A stretch of 64,000 nucleotides of DNA from positions 43,656,001 to 43,720,000 of the forward strand of contig NC_071671.1 in NCBI RefSeq assembly GCF_028554725.1. The letters are read 5' to 3'. A program made the translations under genes and the position numbers. This stretch comes from Zeugodacus cucurbitae. Lineage: Eukaryota; Arthropoda; Insecta; Diptera; Tephritidae. The notes below the pieces were generated by a model. That model was not told the origin of the DNA and made no database searches. It saw nothing but the letters and a program-made list of their open reading frames with translations. Positions 12,273 through 24,910 of the stretch are shown piece after piece. How positions within the stretch are numbered: position 1 is the first letter of the stretch; every line of letters starts with the position of its first letter.

Positions 12273-15200
12273 TCTAGAAACCAGAAAAACTTAACCAATA
12301 ATTTTATTGCTCCATACTTTTCCAAGACTGAAGATGGAACCAATGCTATCATCTAAGCAAAGCACTAGTGTCAATTTTTATATTATAGTAAAATCATGTC
12401 AAAAAATTTTCAGAAATAATCACTTAACCAACAACATGGCATTCAAACACTCTTTTAATTCCGAAAATCAACAGCTTTCTTTGGTACTTTGATGAATAGT
12501 TTAAAGTTTGTAGGTCTTTCAATAATTAAATTATTTAACATCTGATTCGAATTTTTGTTGGAAAACTCTCTTGTATTGGTATGAGAACACTCGTTCAGTG
12601 GCCTCGTGAAAGTGAATGCATAAAATATAAATACGCCTATAAATTTAAAATGACTTCATATCGTAGCTTCATGCTAATTATTAATTGATGAATTGTTCAT
12701 ACTCACAAATGTATATAAAATCCCGAACGCTTGAAAAAAGTGTGCCACGCGCGAGTATTCTTAATAAATGGCTATAAATATTTAAATAGCTAACGTACTA
12801 TTGATTGGCTGGTAGAAATTAATAATTCACAATATAAAAATTCCGAAATATAAATATACCACTGACGGCGTAAATCGCGAGGGATATTAAGGTATTCCTT
12901 ATCAACATTTTGTCCTTTAAGCTCCTATTTTCGAAATCGAAGGTCTGGGGTTTTATAAATATTTAGTTAATACTTCAAGTATACTCAGAGTAACATGAAG
13001 CTATATGAAAAATATTTTATTGTTTTTGGTTTTAACCTTTTAGCCTTTTGAGCATGTGATATAAATAAAATATTAATACGAAAAGAAAATAAAGCAAAAT
13101 GTACAAAATCGTTTAATTAATAATTAATATTCTAAAAAGAAGGTTGTTTTAAGTTTGTAAAAAAGTTAAAAATCCATTTGCTGGTGCTTACATTACTAGG
13201 AATAATGTTTTAGGTTCAGACTGAGTTAAGTCACTTCATTCCATTAAAATAACGTAATAATGAAAGGGGTAAAAGAACAGTATGCAGTAAGATAAATAAC
13301 ATTATTATATATAAAATATAAATATTATTTACAAAATTAAAAAATGCACAAAATTATGTCAACAATTTTTTCGTTCACTGGTTTTATAAAATTATAGTGG
13401 TTTCGACCTTAGAATGCAAATAAAGTAAACGAAATAAATTGCTTAGTCGGTTTGTTGTTGTTACAGGATATGACAAATAAATTTACGAAAACATTGAACA
13501 GCTTCCGTTGCTGCTCATTGAAGTTATCTTCATTTTCCGTTTTTCAAAAAGGTGCACGCATTCGCGATTTTTTTACGCAATATACAAATCATAAAAGCGC
13601 GTTCATTTATTTGTTTTGGTATGTTTTGGTGACAAGTTTGTATGGTCCGGCTCATTTTCTTTCGCTTTTGTATCAAATTTCATACATATTTTTTATATCA
13701 CCTCCTTTATTATACTCTTTCTGAATTTTTACGCATTTATTTCACTTTATATTTGACCCAAATTTTTGAGAACTCATACTTTTTCATACTTTTTAAGCAT
13801 TTGATTGTGCATTTACTACCTTTTAATTTATACACTGTGGACATGGCAATATCTTTTGAAAATGTGTCTGTTAACATTTACTTATATATAACAATAATGG
13901 TTTTCGGTTTTTTTTTTTTGCCCAAATAGTTTTATGTTTCCGCCCATTTCTTGTGCATCATTCTCCAGATTTTTATTATAAATTACAATTTAAGATGTTC
14001 AGTCAAACGTTTAGTTACTTCTTCTGAAACTGTCACTGATATATCCGAAAGATCAGATAAAATTCTGCAAAAGCGTTCATATGTAAGGTAAAAGAAATTC
14101 GAAAGTTCAACCATTTATATGACAAAGGTTTTGAATGAATGCTTGAGTGTACTATAGAGTCAAATCCAGACAAATTAAAGAAAATAATTTATTGCTATTA
14201 AATCTGCCAATTGAGAAGTAAAATATTCTAATGAATTTGTAAAAGAGAGATGTTACACTTATTTGCTTCCAATAGTTAAAAAAGAAAGTTGTGTGGTATT
14301 AAACAACAATTCAAAGTGAGCCTTAAAAATATCAATTTTTAATATCAATATGATCCTTTCCTCATTTTCATTAGTAATGAGCACCAGTACATCCTGCAAA
14401 GGTCACTTAACTCAAAGTTGAAAGTTTATTAAAAAATAAGCAGCGAAAATACAAACTGAGTTTCACCTGAGGAGTCTAATTCAATGAAGCGAACAGCTGA
14501 GCTGTGCACACAACAGCTTTACAGCTAATGCCACAGGGTACCAAAACAAAGCGGGGTTAAACTTCAAATGCTGATAGATGAGCACAAATATTGGTTTACA
14601 GCTAACCCACAATGCCGCGGGAGCGTAAATACGCAAGGAGTAGCAAGAGTGATGAGAGGCAGAATGGAAGGGAACCCAACTGCAAATTGTTCTTAAATAT
14701 GTATGTATAGTTGTGTGTACTGTACTGTATACTACAAGTATATGCTAAACAATGTGTGCGTTTATTCGTTTATTCTCATAATTATTTTTAAATACACACT
14801 CCTTTATGTTTTCGTGGACTGAATTCATATACTGAACTACATGGCTTTCAACTCACTTCAACATAGTGTAAAACGTTGGATCAGGAAAGGGCCAATGCCT
14901 TTAGATTTTATTAGTGAACTCATTTAGCACATCACGATATTGACTCAGAAGCAACAAAACATAGAAACGGAAGTCAGTGTGCAATAAATTGAAATTCCAG
15001 CTTGGAGGAGATAAAAATAGCGACTTGAATTGAATTAGTTGTACGATAATATAAAAACAAATAATAAATGATTCATATCAATTTTTTTGTTGTCGTAGTT
15101 AGAAGAGTAAAGAAAGTCTGAAGTGTTCGTTGAAAAGAGTTTCACTATCAACATTGTTTATTTTTTGGTCAATCTGAGAATCAAAACCAAATTGATTATT

Positions 15201-17145
15201 TTCAAGTAAATTGGTCTGAAAGAGAAGTACAACTCTAATATATTTGATTTTCGAAAAAAAAAGTTTCCACAAGCCCGGCAGAATTTACTTGCTCGAGTAG
15301 GAAAAACCCTCAACGTCACGACTTTGAACTCGACAATAGACTTTTTATTGCTAAGGTAAGGGTTGGAGAAAAAAGAGTACTGTATTTGCATTGGACTACT
15401 TATTACTGTCAAAGTTTGATAATCATCTATCGTAACCTAATTGGAAATATATCTTCTGGTCAGATTTTAAAGATGGTATTTGGTATTCTATCTGATAATT
15501 GCTCTGAGAAAAACAAGAATATATACTGATATACTATTGCCAGTTACTCGAACTTTGACAGAATAGGAATTTAACTACAACATTTTCCTTTCAACCATCT
15601 ACTAAGTAGACAAGTATAGTATTCAGCAATTGTTCATAATTTTGTCATCTCTTAAAATTTTCGTTATTATTACCCATTTTTCTAAAAAAAATAAATATTT
15701 GTCACACATTCGCTCTCACTTTTATTGAAAAAATAATTTGTATGTAATTCGAAACTCTCGAATAAACACTGAGTCACACACCATCGGCTCCTCAGACAAG
15801 CATTTCGTTGAGTCACTATCCCAAATTCGTGTTTAGTCCAAATAGCAAGCAGTTTGCTACTTCATATCATTGCACTCACGAGTTAATCCTTTGCCCGACC
15901 TTTTTTTTTGCTTCACTCATTTCAAGCTAATTTCCCTGGTGTTGGTAAGCAAACAACACTTTTGCCCTTATTACACTTGCATACATTTGGCTTATCTTTG
16001 TTCAGCATTTATTATTTACATATACATACATATATGGACACACATATGTTGCAAGTCATTCGGCAGCAAATAACAATTTGGCTTCCGTCTCAAGTGCACA
16101 ATTGAGCGCAGCGATGACCAGCATTTTTAGCTTGCCAATCAGCTTTTCTACTCAAGCTGCTCCCTTACTCTTCTCTAACAACATAACTGCCATGCTTCTA
16201 ATGACATTTGCGCGCGGCAAAAAATTGAATGGAGGCATATATATACATTTGTATGTATTTGTGAATGTATTTGAAATTAAGTGCCATTGACCGTTGGATC
16301 CTGGCTTAGCTGCTGTTTATTTTGTATGAAAAAATCTGCAGCAGCTTAGTAAGCAGCAATAACACGAGTCTCTACTTAAGCACTTTTATTAAAAATTATA
16401 TTTTGTTTGCATTTTTTGCGGCACGGGTGAGGGCTGTAGCTGGTATTATGTGCCTCCTAAACAACAAGCGACATGTTTCGCGGAGGGATAATTATTGCTT
16501 AGCTGCAAATTGCTGTTGGCTATCAACAATATTGTGCTGCCACCGAAGCGAAGGAATTGCAGGCAGTCTGCGACAGTCAGTCTGTAGGAGCAGTGTAAGT
16601 GGCGTCGCTTCTGTCGACAAACAATTATTTTCTTCAGTTAATTGCTAAGAGACTCACAAAATACACATGTATGTATACATATACTCTATATATGTACGTA
16701 TATACTATATATGTAGTACATATGTGTATGTTAATACAACAAACACACTCAATACAAAGACAGCTTCTAAGCTCCGTCACATTTATTTTTCAAATATCTC
16801 AGTGTACTTTTCATTATAATAATTTCGGTGGTTGTTGTTGAATTCGTTTCTTTTCAAGCTACAACAAAAAAGGCGAAAAACAGCAGCCAACACTTGTCGT
16901 TTGCTTCTTATTCACATTTCAAGTGGCAAAAGTTAAATGTCAAAGGGACGGGCCAGCACAAAGCAAGTGTTTCATTATGCCTTGCACACACACACATAAA
17001 CACACATACACATATGGCAAACAGACGATGCTTGGACCGTTGACTATAGCAACGTTCTTGATGTTTTAGACCAACATTTGTAGGCAGCTTATGAAAACCA
17101 TCTCGAATTTTAATTTTTTTCGTACGCGCTCATTGTTTATAGCTG
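12273..17145. other. Gene-free DNA
   Basis: No supported gene. Mostly AT-rich DNA with poly-T tracts (for example 13909-13919). A 72-bp near-palindrome of TATG/ACAT repeats lies at 16661-16729 and CA runs lie near 16985-17010. Open frames here are low-complexity Phe/Tyr/Ile-rich translations. Confidence 0.55.
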
Positions 17146-18492
17146 AAACAAGTAAGGAAAGGCTAAGTTCGGGTGCAACCGAACATTTTATACTCTCGCA
17201 ATTTATTGAAGAAATTTAAACAATACATATATGCGGAATAAAGTTCACCGTATTTTTGAAAAACCTATAATTAGGTATATAGGAGCTAGGAGAAGATACT
17301 TTTGAAAAATCTACAATGAGGTATATGGAAATGTTATGACAAGATTTTAATAATTTTTGGAACAGAGACACACTATTAGAAGAAAACAATTTCCTCTGAA
17401 TTAAATTGAGATATCTGAGAGATTTACCTATATTTTCGGTTAAAATTTATCCTTAGGCGCTGAGTTCAACATGTTCGATATCTGGGGCTTTGAAAAGTTA
17501 TGACCCGTTTTCGACAATTTTTTCACAAGTGAAGCCAGAGATGATATGCACTAATTGTGTAAAGTTTTATTCCGTTATCTTCATTGGTTCCTTATGTTTA
17601 CATTATAAAGTGAAGGAATAAGATGGATTTCAAAATTGAGTTATAAGGAAAGTAGTAGTGGTTGTGAACCGATTTCGCCCATTTTTTGTCCGTGTTATCA
17701 GGGTGTCAAGAAAATATTATATACCGAATTTCATTCGAATCGGTCGAGTAGTTCTTGAGATGTGGTTTTTGACCCATAAGTGGGCGATGCCACGCCCATT
17801 TTCCATTTTGTAAAACAATCTGAGTACAGCTCCCTTCTGCTATTTCTTCTGCAAAATTTAGTGTTTCTGACGTTTTTCGTTAGTTGGTTAACACACTTTT
17901 AGTAATTTTCAACCTAACCTTTGTATGGGAGGTGGGCGTGGTTATTATCCGATTTCAACTATTTTCGTGGTGTGTAGTGGGGTATGTAAGAGAGCCGACT
18001 GCAGAAAGTTTGGTTTATATAATACATATATAACCTATTTGTGGGCGGGGCCACGCCCACTTCCCCAAAAAAATTACATCCAAATATGCCCCCTCCTAGT
18101 GCGATCCTTTATTGCAAATTTTACTTGTATATCTTCATTTATGGCTTAGTTATGACATTTAATGTGTTTTTGGTTTTCGCCATTTTGTGGGCGTGGCAAT
18201 GGTCCGATTCTGTCCATTTTCGAACTTGATCTTCTTATGGTGCCAAGGAATATTTGTGCCAAGTTTCGTCAAGATATCTAAATTTTTACTCAAGTTATAG
18301 CTTGCACAGGCGGACAGGCGGACAGACGGACAGACGGACAGACATCCGGATTTCAAATCTACTCGTCACCCTGATCACTTTGGTATATATGACTCTATAT
18401 CTAACTCTTTTAGTTTTAGGTGTTACAAACAACCGTTATGTGAACAAAACTATAATACTCTCGTAGCAACTTTTGTTGCGAGAGTATAAAAA
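17146..18492 (+). mobile_element. DINE-like non-autonomous element, copy 3
   Basis: This copy, about 1.35 kb, has both ends. The 5' end is AACAAGTAAGGAAAGGCTAA plus the TTCGGGTGCAACCGAA hairpin and TTTTATACTCTCGCAA. The 3' end has the best-preserved terminal hairpin in the window: arms ATACTCTCG...GCAAC and GTTGCGAGAGTAT around TTTT (18457-18487). A GGAC/AGAC array lies at about 18310-18344. It belongs to the longer subfamily with copies 1 and 5, which share the CTTAGGC(A/G)CTGAGTTC block. Confidence 0.82.
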
Positions 18493-18995
18493 TAAAGAGA
18501 AGAAACAGAGACGCGACGTATGAACGAAAGTTTTAAGCGAAATTGTTGGAACACAAAATGGTGGACCATTTCGTAAGAGCAGCACTTGATGCCTTCATTG
18601 CTTGGAGAAAATCGCTTGGGAGCTCTTGTTCCTCGTCTAAATTGCGCATTTTGAAATGCTACACGTAGACGCATTTCAAATTACAAGCAAACTGGAAGAC
18701 GAGAATAACTTTCGCGTGCCAGTCATTAAGGCAAACCCTTTTCACGCTTTCAACAGCGCGCATTTAAATGCTGTATAATTGGGGAAAGGTGCATTTTTTA
18801 AAGCGAAAAAGTTCGGCGCGCTTTATATTACTCTGTATAAGAAACTTTCCACTTAAAATTGAGAGTCTAAATTACACTAGGCAACAAGTTGAAAGTTATT
18901 GTTCAAAAGTAATTCAGACTCATTTTGAATAATATCATTTGCAGTCAGTTTTTTTTTAATTTTGGAATTTTTGTAAACATGTATATTTAAATAAT
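18493..18995. other. Spacer between two DINE-like copies
   Basis: About 500 bp without a supported gene or recognised repeat. Confidence 0.6.
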
Positions 18996-19543
18996 AACAA
19001 GTAAGGGAGGGCTAAGTTCGCTTGTGACCGGACATTTTATACTGTCGCAATTAATTTATTTAATTTTATTAATTGGCACAGAGACATATATTCGGTAAAA
19101 TAATGATTAGAAGCACTGAGGTCATCACCTTGAAAACTTATGGTGCGTTTTCGGCGATTTTTAGAAACGGGGACACTATAAATGCAATATTTATGCAAAG
19201 TTCTGTTCCGATATCTTCACTAGTGCTTACTTTATATATTGTAAAGTAAACTATTCAGATCGACTTCAAAGTTCTGGTAGGCGTGGTTGTGAACCGATTT
19301 GGTTCACAACATATCATTGGGATGTAAGGAAAATATTACAAACCAAGTTTCATTGATATTGGTTGAGTAGTTTCGGAGATATGATTTTTGACCCATAAAT
19401 GGACGGAGTCACGCCCATTTAAAATTTTGTATACCAATTTAAGTGCAACTCTTCGGTGCCTTCTATATAATGAAATTTAAGGTATCTATTGTTTTCCCTT
19501 ACTAAATTAAAGCATTTTTAGTAGTTTTCAACATCACCTTTGT
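18996..19543 (+). mobile_element. DINE-like element, copy 4, 3'-truncated
   Basis: The 5' end is recognisable but diverged: AACAAGTAAGGGAGGGCTAA, the decayed hairpin TTCGCTTGTGACCGGA, and TTTTATACTGTCGCAA. Homology stops inside the family's TAGTTTTCAACATCACCTTTG block, so the 3' half, including the tandem array and terminal hairpin, is absent. It also has internal deletions relative to copy 2. Confidence 0.75.
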
Positions 19544-22500
19544 TTCAACATAACCTCATTGAAAATCACACGTCTACTAAATCACTCGTTATAAGCATGA
19601 CTAGGTTCGATTTATCGAATATGTTCAAATTTAATAAAATTGCGATAACTATTAAAGCCAATTTTGGCTCAAAAGATATCGTGGTTCGGTACTAAATTTG
19701 AAGGAAATAGGAAATCATCTAACCTTTCGTTTGATTTTATACCATACCAACCGGTGAAATATATATGCAGATATATAATAAATTTTATAATGGATTCTAA
19801 AAAAAGGAATTGGCCTTGAAACACATATAACTAACCTGTCGGGTAGCTTAATGAAATTAAGTGGCTATGTTTCCTCAAGAACATTATTTGAATGTGTCAA
19901 AAATGGATGAATTGGCATAGATTTTCCTTCCATTTCTCATATCTCATATCTCTATCTCTGGCTGAGCTTTTACTCTTTTACAATAAATATTGATTAATAT
20001 TAAGATAACTAATGGAATTATGTCGACATTAAATTAAAACTAAATTTAACGAATGCGAACTAAATGAAAAAAAATATTCCACGTAGAATTTTAATATTTA
20101 TGAAAAATTCATTTCTGTTACTATGTATTACGATATTTAGATCGGCATTGAACAATTTTGACAGTCATCAAAATTTCGGCTAATTTTATCGGTATGACCT
20201 CAAAAGGTATTTTTAAAACTCATTTTGGACAATTTGAAACGAAGCTCTTCAGCCCTTCGTGTTATAATAAAGATGGTTGTCAAAGGTTATGTAAAAGCTT
20301 TTACCTACCACTGCTTGATTATAAAATAATTAACCTTCAATGAAATAAAAAAAACAACCCAGCTCTAGCAAGAAATCAACTATAAATAACAATACACAGG
20401 GTGCGTCACAGTAACATGAAATAACGTGACAATATTATAACTGTTAATTGGTATAGTATGCGTATGCTGTCAACATTTCATGTGTTTCAATGGCTTACGT
20501 GATCAAGCGAAGATGGGACTGTTGAGGTAATTGTCATACACTCATATGTTGAAAGATAAATAGTATCACATTGTAATGTACACATATACTACATATGTAC
20601 ATAAATACAAAAATTAATATAGCTCGAAAAGCCTTATTTTACGAGTATTTTGCCTTGTACGCAGTTATTATGATAGTTAAATGGTTTTGATGGATTTGAA
20701 TACACGTATGCGAATAGAAAAAAGGCAGTAAAGGCTAAAGTGCGATAGTAAGGGAAACTAATATATTTGAAATAACCTTAACTTATATTATATAAGCGTT
20801 GAGGATATGTGGTCTCATATTTACTTAGTTATTTGCTTTATGAAATTGAGTTAATTCAATTTAGCTGCGGTCATGTGAGAGAAATACGTGACTTCGCTGG
20901 CATTATTGGATGCCACGAGCGCATATAGATTTGGTTGTTATTTCAATGGAAATACGTTGCCTTAGATAAACTACGTATTATTTATATAAACAATTCAGTG
21001 CTGAGTAAAACTAATAATACAGCAACGGGGCGTATACGTAACATGTGGTTAGGGATATATTGTTAAAGTTTTGCTCTCGCGGAAATTGTTTTAGCTTTTT
21101 CACAAAATTATTTGCTTATAGTTTGTTATTATTATTTTTTCTTTTTTATTTGAAATACTCAAATTGTTGTTGTTTTTAAATCAGATTAAGCTAAAGACCC
21201 TTATTATAAAAACTTTCCTTAAGTTCGGATTGCTTAGAAAGGTATTTCATTAAATTGCAATTAGTTGGTTTTTTAATATATTAAGCATATGGTGTCCGCC
21301 TCTCTCCCCTACTTTGTCTCTTCAATTTAATTGCATTACATTAAGCCCATAATTTTTCACACACTTTTGCAGAATTAAAGTGAGAGAGAGAGAGAGAGAT
21401 TTTAAGCTGTAAAAATAACATAAAAAATTATAAAAAAGTATATTTAAAGTGAGGGATAGCATTATACTTAATTTACCATCAATCAAGAATTATTAATTCC
21501 TTTACTTTTTATTTCATTAGATGCTTTTCAAGGACTAATTTTTCTCTAATAAAAACTTGCCATTATTTTTCCCATTAAACCGTCATAAATGTTGGTCATT
21601 CGTTGTATATTATTTACATCATATTCTGTAGTAACTGTACAACAACTATTACGATTTGCACTTCGTTAACATTGCATGACGGTATGCAAGGATAGACGAT
21701 ATGTGTGTATGTTTGTTTGCGTTTATGCCATAAGCCATATGCACGCTATTAAATAATTTATTGCAAATGTAAGTTAAAAACGTGATATGCATGCAGTTAA
21801 ATAAATAACACTAATTTCGCACGATAATCAATGGCAGTGTATGAAAAAGTTGATTGCTTACGCGCTGAATAAATTGCTCACACAAATGTTACGTATACGC
21901 CCCAACATTCCCTTGCGATTCACACTTATTCGAAGACCTTGTCGCCACAGGCATGTTTTAATAGTGCCAACAAAGGGCAGATACACCGGAGCGTAAATAG
22001 ATAAAAATTATATATCACATTTATGGAAGGTGATTGAAGATATAAATTAAATAATTCGAAAAGGATACTGATATCTCAAGTATTACATATATTATATGAA
22101 CTTATAACATCGTTTCTATAACAAGTAGCTTTCATTAGCCCATTTTTTCGTCTTATAATAAGATTTTCAGGCAATTAAACGTAATCAACTTATATATGCA
22201 TTCATTCAATGAAGATGTGAAAGTTCTGTGAATTAGATAATTTGAGGGAATTGTATTTTTTTTCTTTTTTAAAAAAATTGCTGTAGATGTGTATTAGATA
22301 CTTGCTTAATATTGAAGCAAATAATAGAGAACTTGTAATTTAAAAAAAATGGTTTCCACCTTTTCCACGAAACATAAAGCCACACAATCCGATAATAGTA
22401 TTTTCGAATTAATGGGAAACGGTACAGAAGATACATTCCTCCGCACTTGCTTTGCTGCTACAACATCTGCATTTGCATTTTTCCCCCTTAAAAGCTGCGG

Positions 22501-24269
22501 GCACCGTATATAAACAAATAAACAAAGCTTCAGTGTATAATCACAAGACAAAAGACAAGCGCAAAATAAATAGTAAGGAATTTAGTTGGAATTCAAGCAA
22601 GGCAAATAAGACAACGATTTACTAACACCCACGTGTACAGCTTGCACTAAACAACAACAAAATACTGCGGTAGTGTAGTTGTGTGTAACTAAAGCTACCT
22701 GAAGATGATGCCCTGCCAGCTGCACGTTATACTCAAACCGTAATATCAGTATAAGTAACTGTATAAAATTATCAGTTATTAGTAGGGGTATTTGCGCAAT
22801 GCAGCTTCAGCGATGATGCTCTGAATGACTAAGCCTTCGCAAGAGGTTTGGTATGATGTAGGCGGAAGATACTAGATAACTACTTTAGATGCATATATAT
22901 AAAAGAATTTATAAACGAAGCAAATTTTTCAGCATGCCATCTGTTGTAAAGAAAGTTATCGTAGATGTGCTACCTTTACAATTTGCATTACCAAAGAATA
23001 CTGTAAGCTATCATTTACCATACACAACTAAACACCCACACACACAAACAGACAAAATGAATGAGAGCACAAAAGAAATTAGTTGAAAATTAATATTTAG
23101 ACAATCTCAATACAGTTTAATATGACAGCGCATAGTAGCTGTTGACCTCATTCTCGGCAAGCAACAAAAGGCACGTGCCTCACTCGCCACACTCGCTTCA
23201 CTGCCAACATCACGTGCTGCCGCCGATTGCAATGATTGCTGGCGCTGTCGCTTGCTGCCAGTATTAGTGGCAAAAATCACTTTTTAGCGCTAAATAAAGC
23301 TCACTGGCTTTGGCTTTACGCTTGTTGGTCGTGTAGTACATCAGCCCAGTCAGCAGACAATTTAAACCCAAGTCGGTCGTTCGTGTGGCAAGCGAGTCAA
23401 CAAGTTACCAAGATTTGTCGTTGTTGTTATTGTTGTTAATACAAGCATTTGCAAATGCTGTCCACTATCTACTCGATGCCTTGCTTGGTTGCTTTTGTGT
23501 GTACCTTTTGCTTTCATCTCGCTATCGCTCTTGCTTGCAGTGCCACTAAAAAGTGTTGCATCATGCATTATCTATGTGGCACATGCTGTGCATTTACGTA
23601 AAGAACCTATCACTTGAACACGTTTCACTTTGTCATCTGCTGCGCTAACAAACCACTCGTGTATTTTATTATCCGTTGTTGCAGTGGCGTGGGGTGACTC
23701 GTGCATATAATCACTTGATCTTGGCGTAGGTGGCGACTTCGTCGATTTTATGTACTTACAAATGTGTGTATGTCAATGACTGCACTGCAGCATATTTGCA
23801 CTTTTTTTGAACAATGCTAACTGGTCTTTTCTTATAATGCCAGATTGTGCTTGTTATGAAATGACGCATAAGGTCTGTCAAATTCATTTATGTTGATTTT
23901 TATGTTTATGTTTTACTACAAAAGTCGCAATGTAAATCAAGAATAAAAAGCTATATAAGTAGTTGTAAAGGACCTTGATATAAGCAGTACTAATTAATAA
24001 TAAAATCACCACTTTTTTATATACACTTGAATCACCAACAGTACTCGTAGCACCTAACGTTTTGCTAAGTAGACATTAGGAAAGGTCCTAGCCTAAGTTT
24101 AAAATATTAAAAAGATAATTATGAAATATATGGCATGTGATATATGATAAAGCTGGTTTCGAAATGATTAAAATCAAATTACATGAAGTCGACCTTTACT
24201 CTGGATGATACCACTTGTGGATCTTTATGACATTTTGATATTTTTTCGCATACTTCATACCCACATTCT
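19544..24269. other. Gene-free DNA
   Basis: No supported gene. AT-rich DNA to about 23100, with a GA microsatellite at 21382-21399. A GC-richer patch with CACGTGC and GCTGCC words lies at 23100-23760. I looked for splice-bounded exons in that patch and found none convincing. Confidence 0.5.
21382..21399. repeat. (GA)n microsatellite
   Basis: Nine uninterrupted GA units. Confidence 0.9.
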
Positions 24270-24910
24270 CAGCGATATTAAGGGGTATCTGAGTATTCAC
24301 ACACAAAATTTCAAGTCGATCCGACGAATATTTTCGAAGTTATAGACACATTAGTGAAGGCGCGCCGAGGGATCTCGCAGTAGGGGACAAAACTTTAAAC
24401 TCGTTTTTCTTGAAATGGTGTTTTCAAAGTCGGGGAGCAAGATTTCTCAGAAACGGCTGAACCGATCGGTCTGAAATTTTTACACAAGCTTTTTAACTAT
24501 ATTTTTTTAGTAATTAATCGAAGGATTTCCCCATCTGATGAAAATTTATTATTTTTATAAACAATTAAAGACCTGAATTTTGGTCGAAAATCGAAATTTC
24601 TGCTTTGAGTAGCCGCCATTTTGTCAAACATTTTTTTTGCTAATTCCTTCGATCAATCACTAGACTATTTATTATATTAATGAAATTTATTTGGTTTTTG
24701 TATTTTAGATGATCCAGTCCAAAGATATCGTGCTCACCGCAAGAGGCCTTTTTTGCGGACCTCTGCAAAATTGACAATATCAACGTTCCCGATAATTATT
24801 TTTGGCAATAAAAAATATGTGAATATAGTTTAAGGTTGTCATAATATACCTGCCAAGTTTCAAATCAATAAACCATATAGTTTCTAGAAAAAATGCCTTT
24901 TTTTCGACCT
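24270..24910. repeat. Unclassified repeat-like block with internal inverted repeat
   Basis: The composition and phrasing differ from the flanks, with words such as CGGCTGAACCGATCGGTCTG and TTTCAAGTCGATCCGACGAA. An imperfect inverted repeat of about 21 bp pairs TAGTAATTAATCGAAGGATT (24508-24527) with the reverse complement of AATTCCTTCGATCAATCACT (24642-24661), around a 113-bp loop. No coding frame or superfamily-defining end is visible. I suspect a dispersed non-coding repeat. The boundaries are approximate and the class unknown. Confidence 0.35.

Noticed and set aside
23100..23760. GC-richer patch as a possible exon cluster
   Set aside because: The acceptor- and donor-like sites do not bracket any open frame of useful length.
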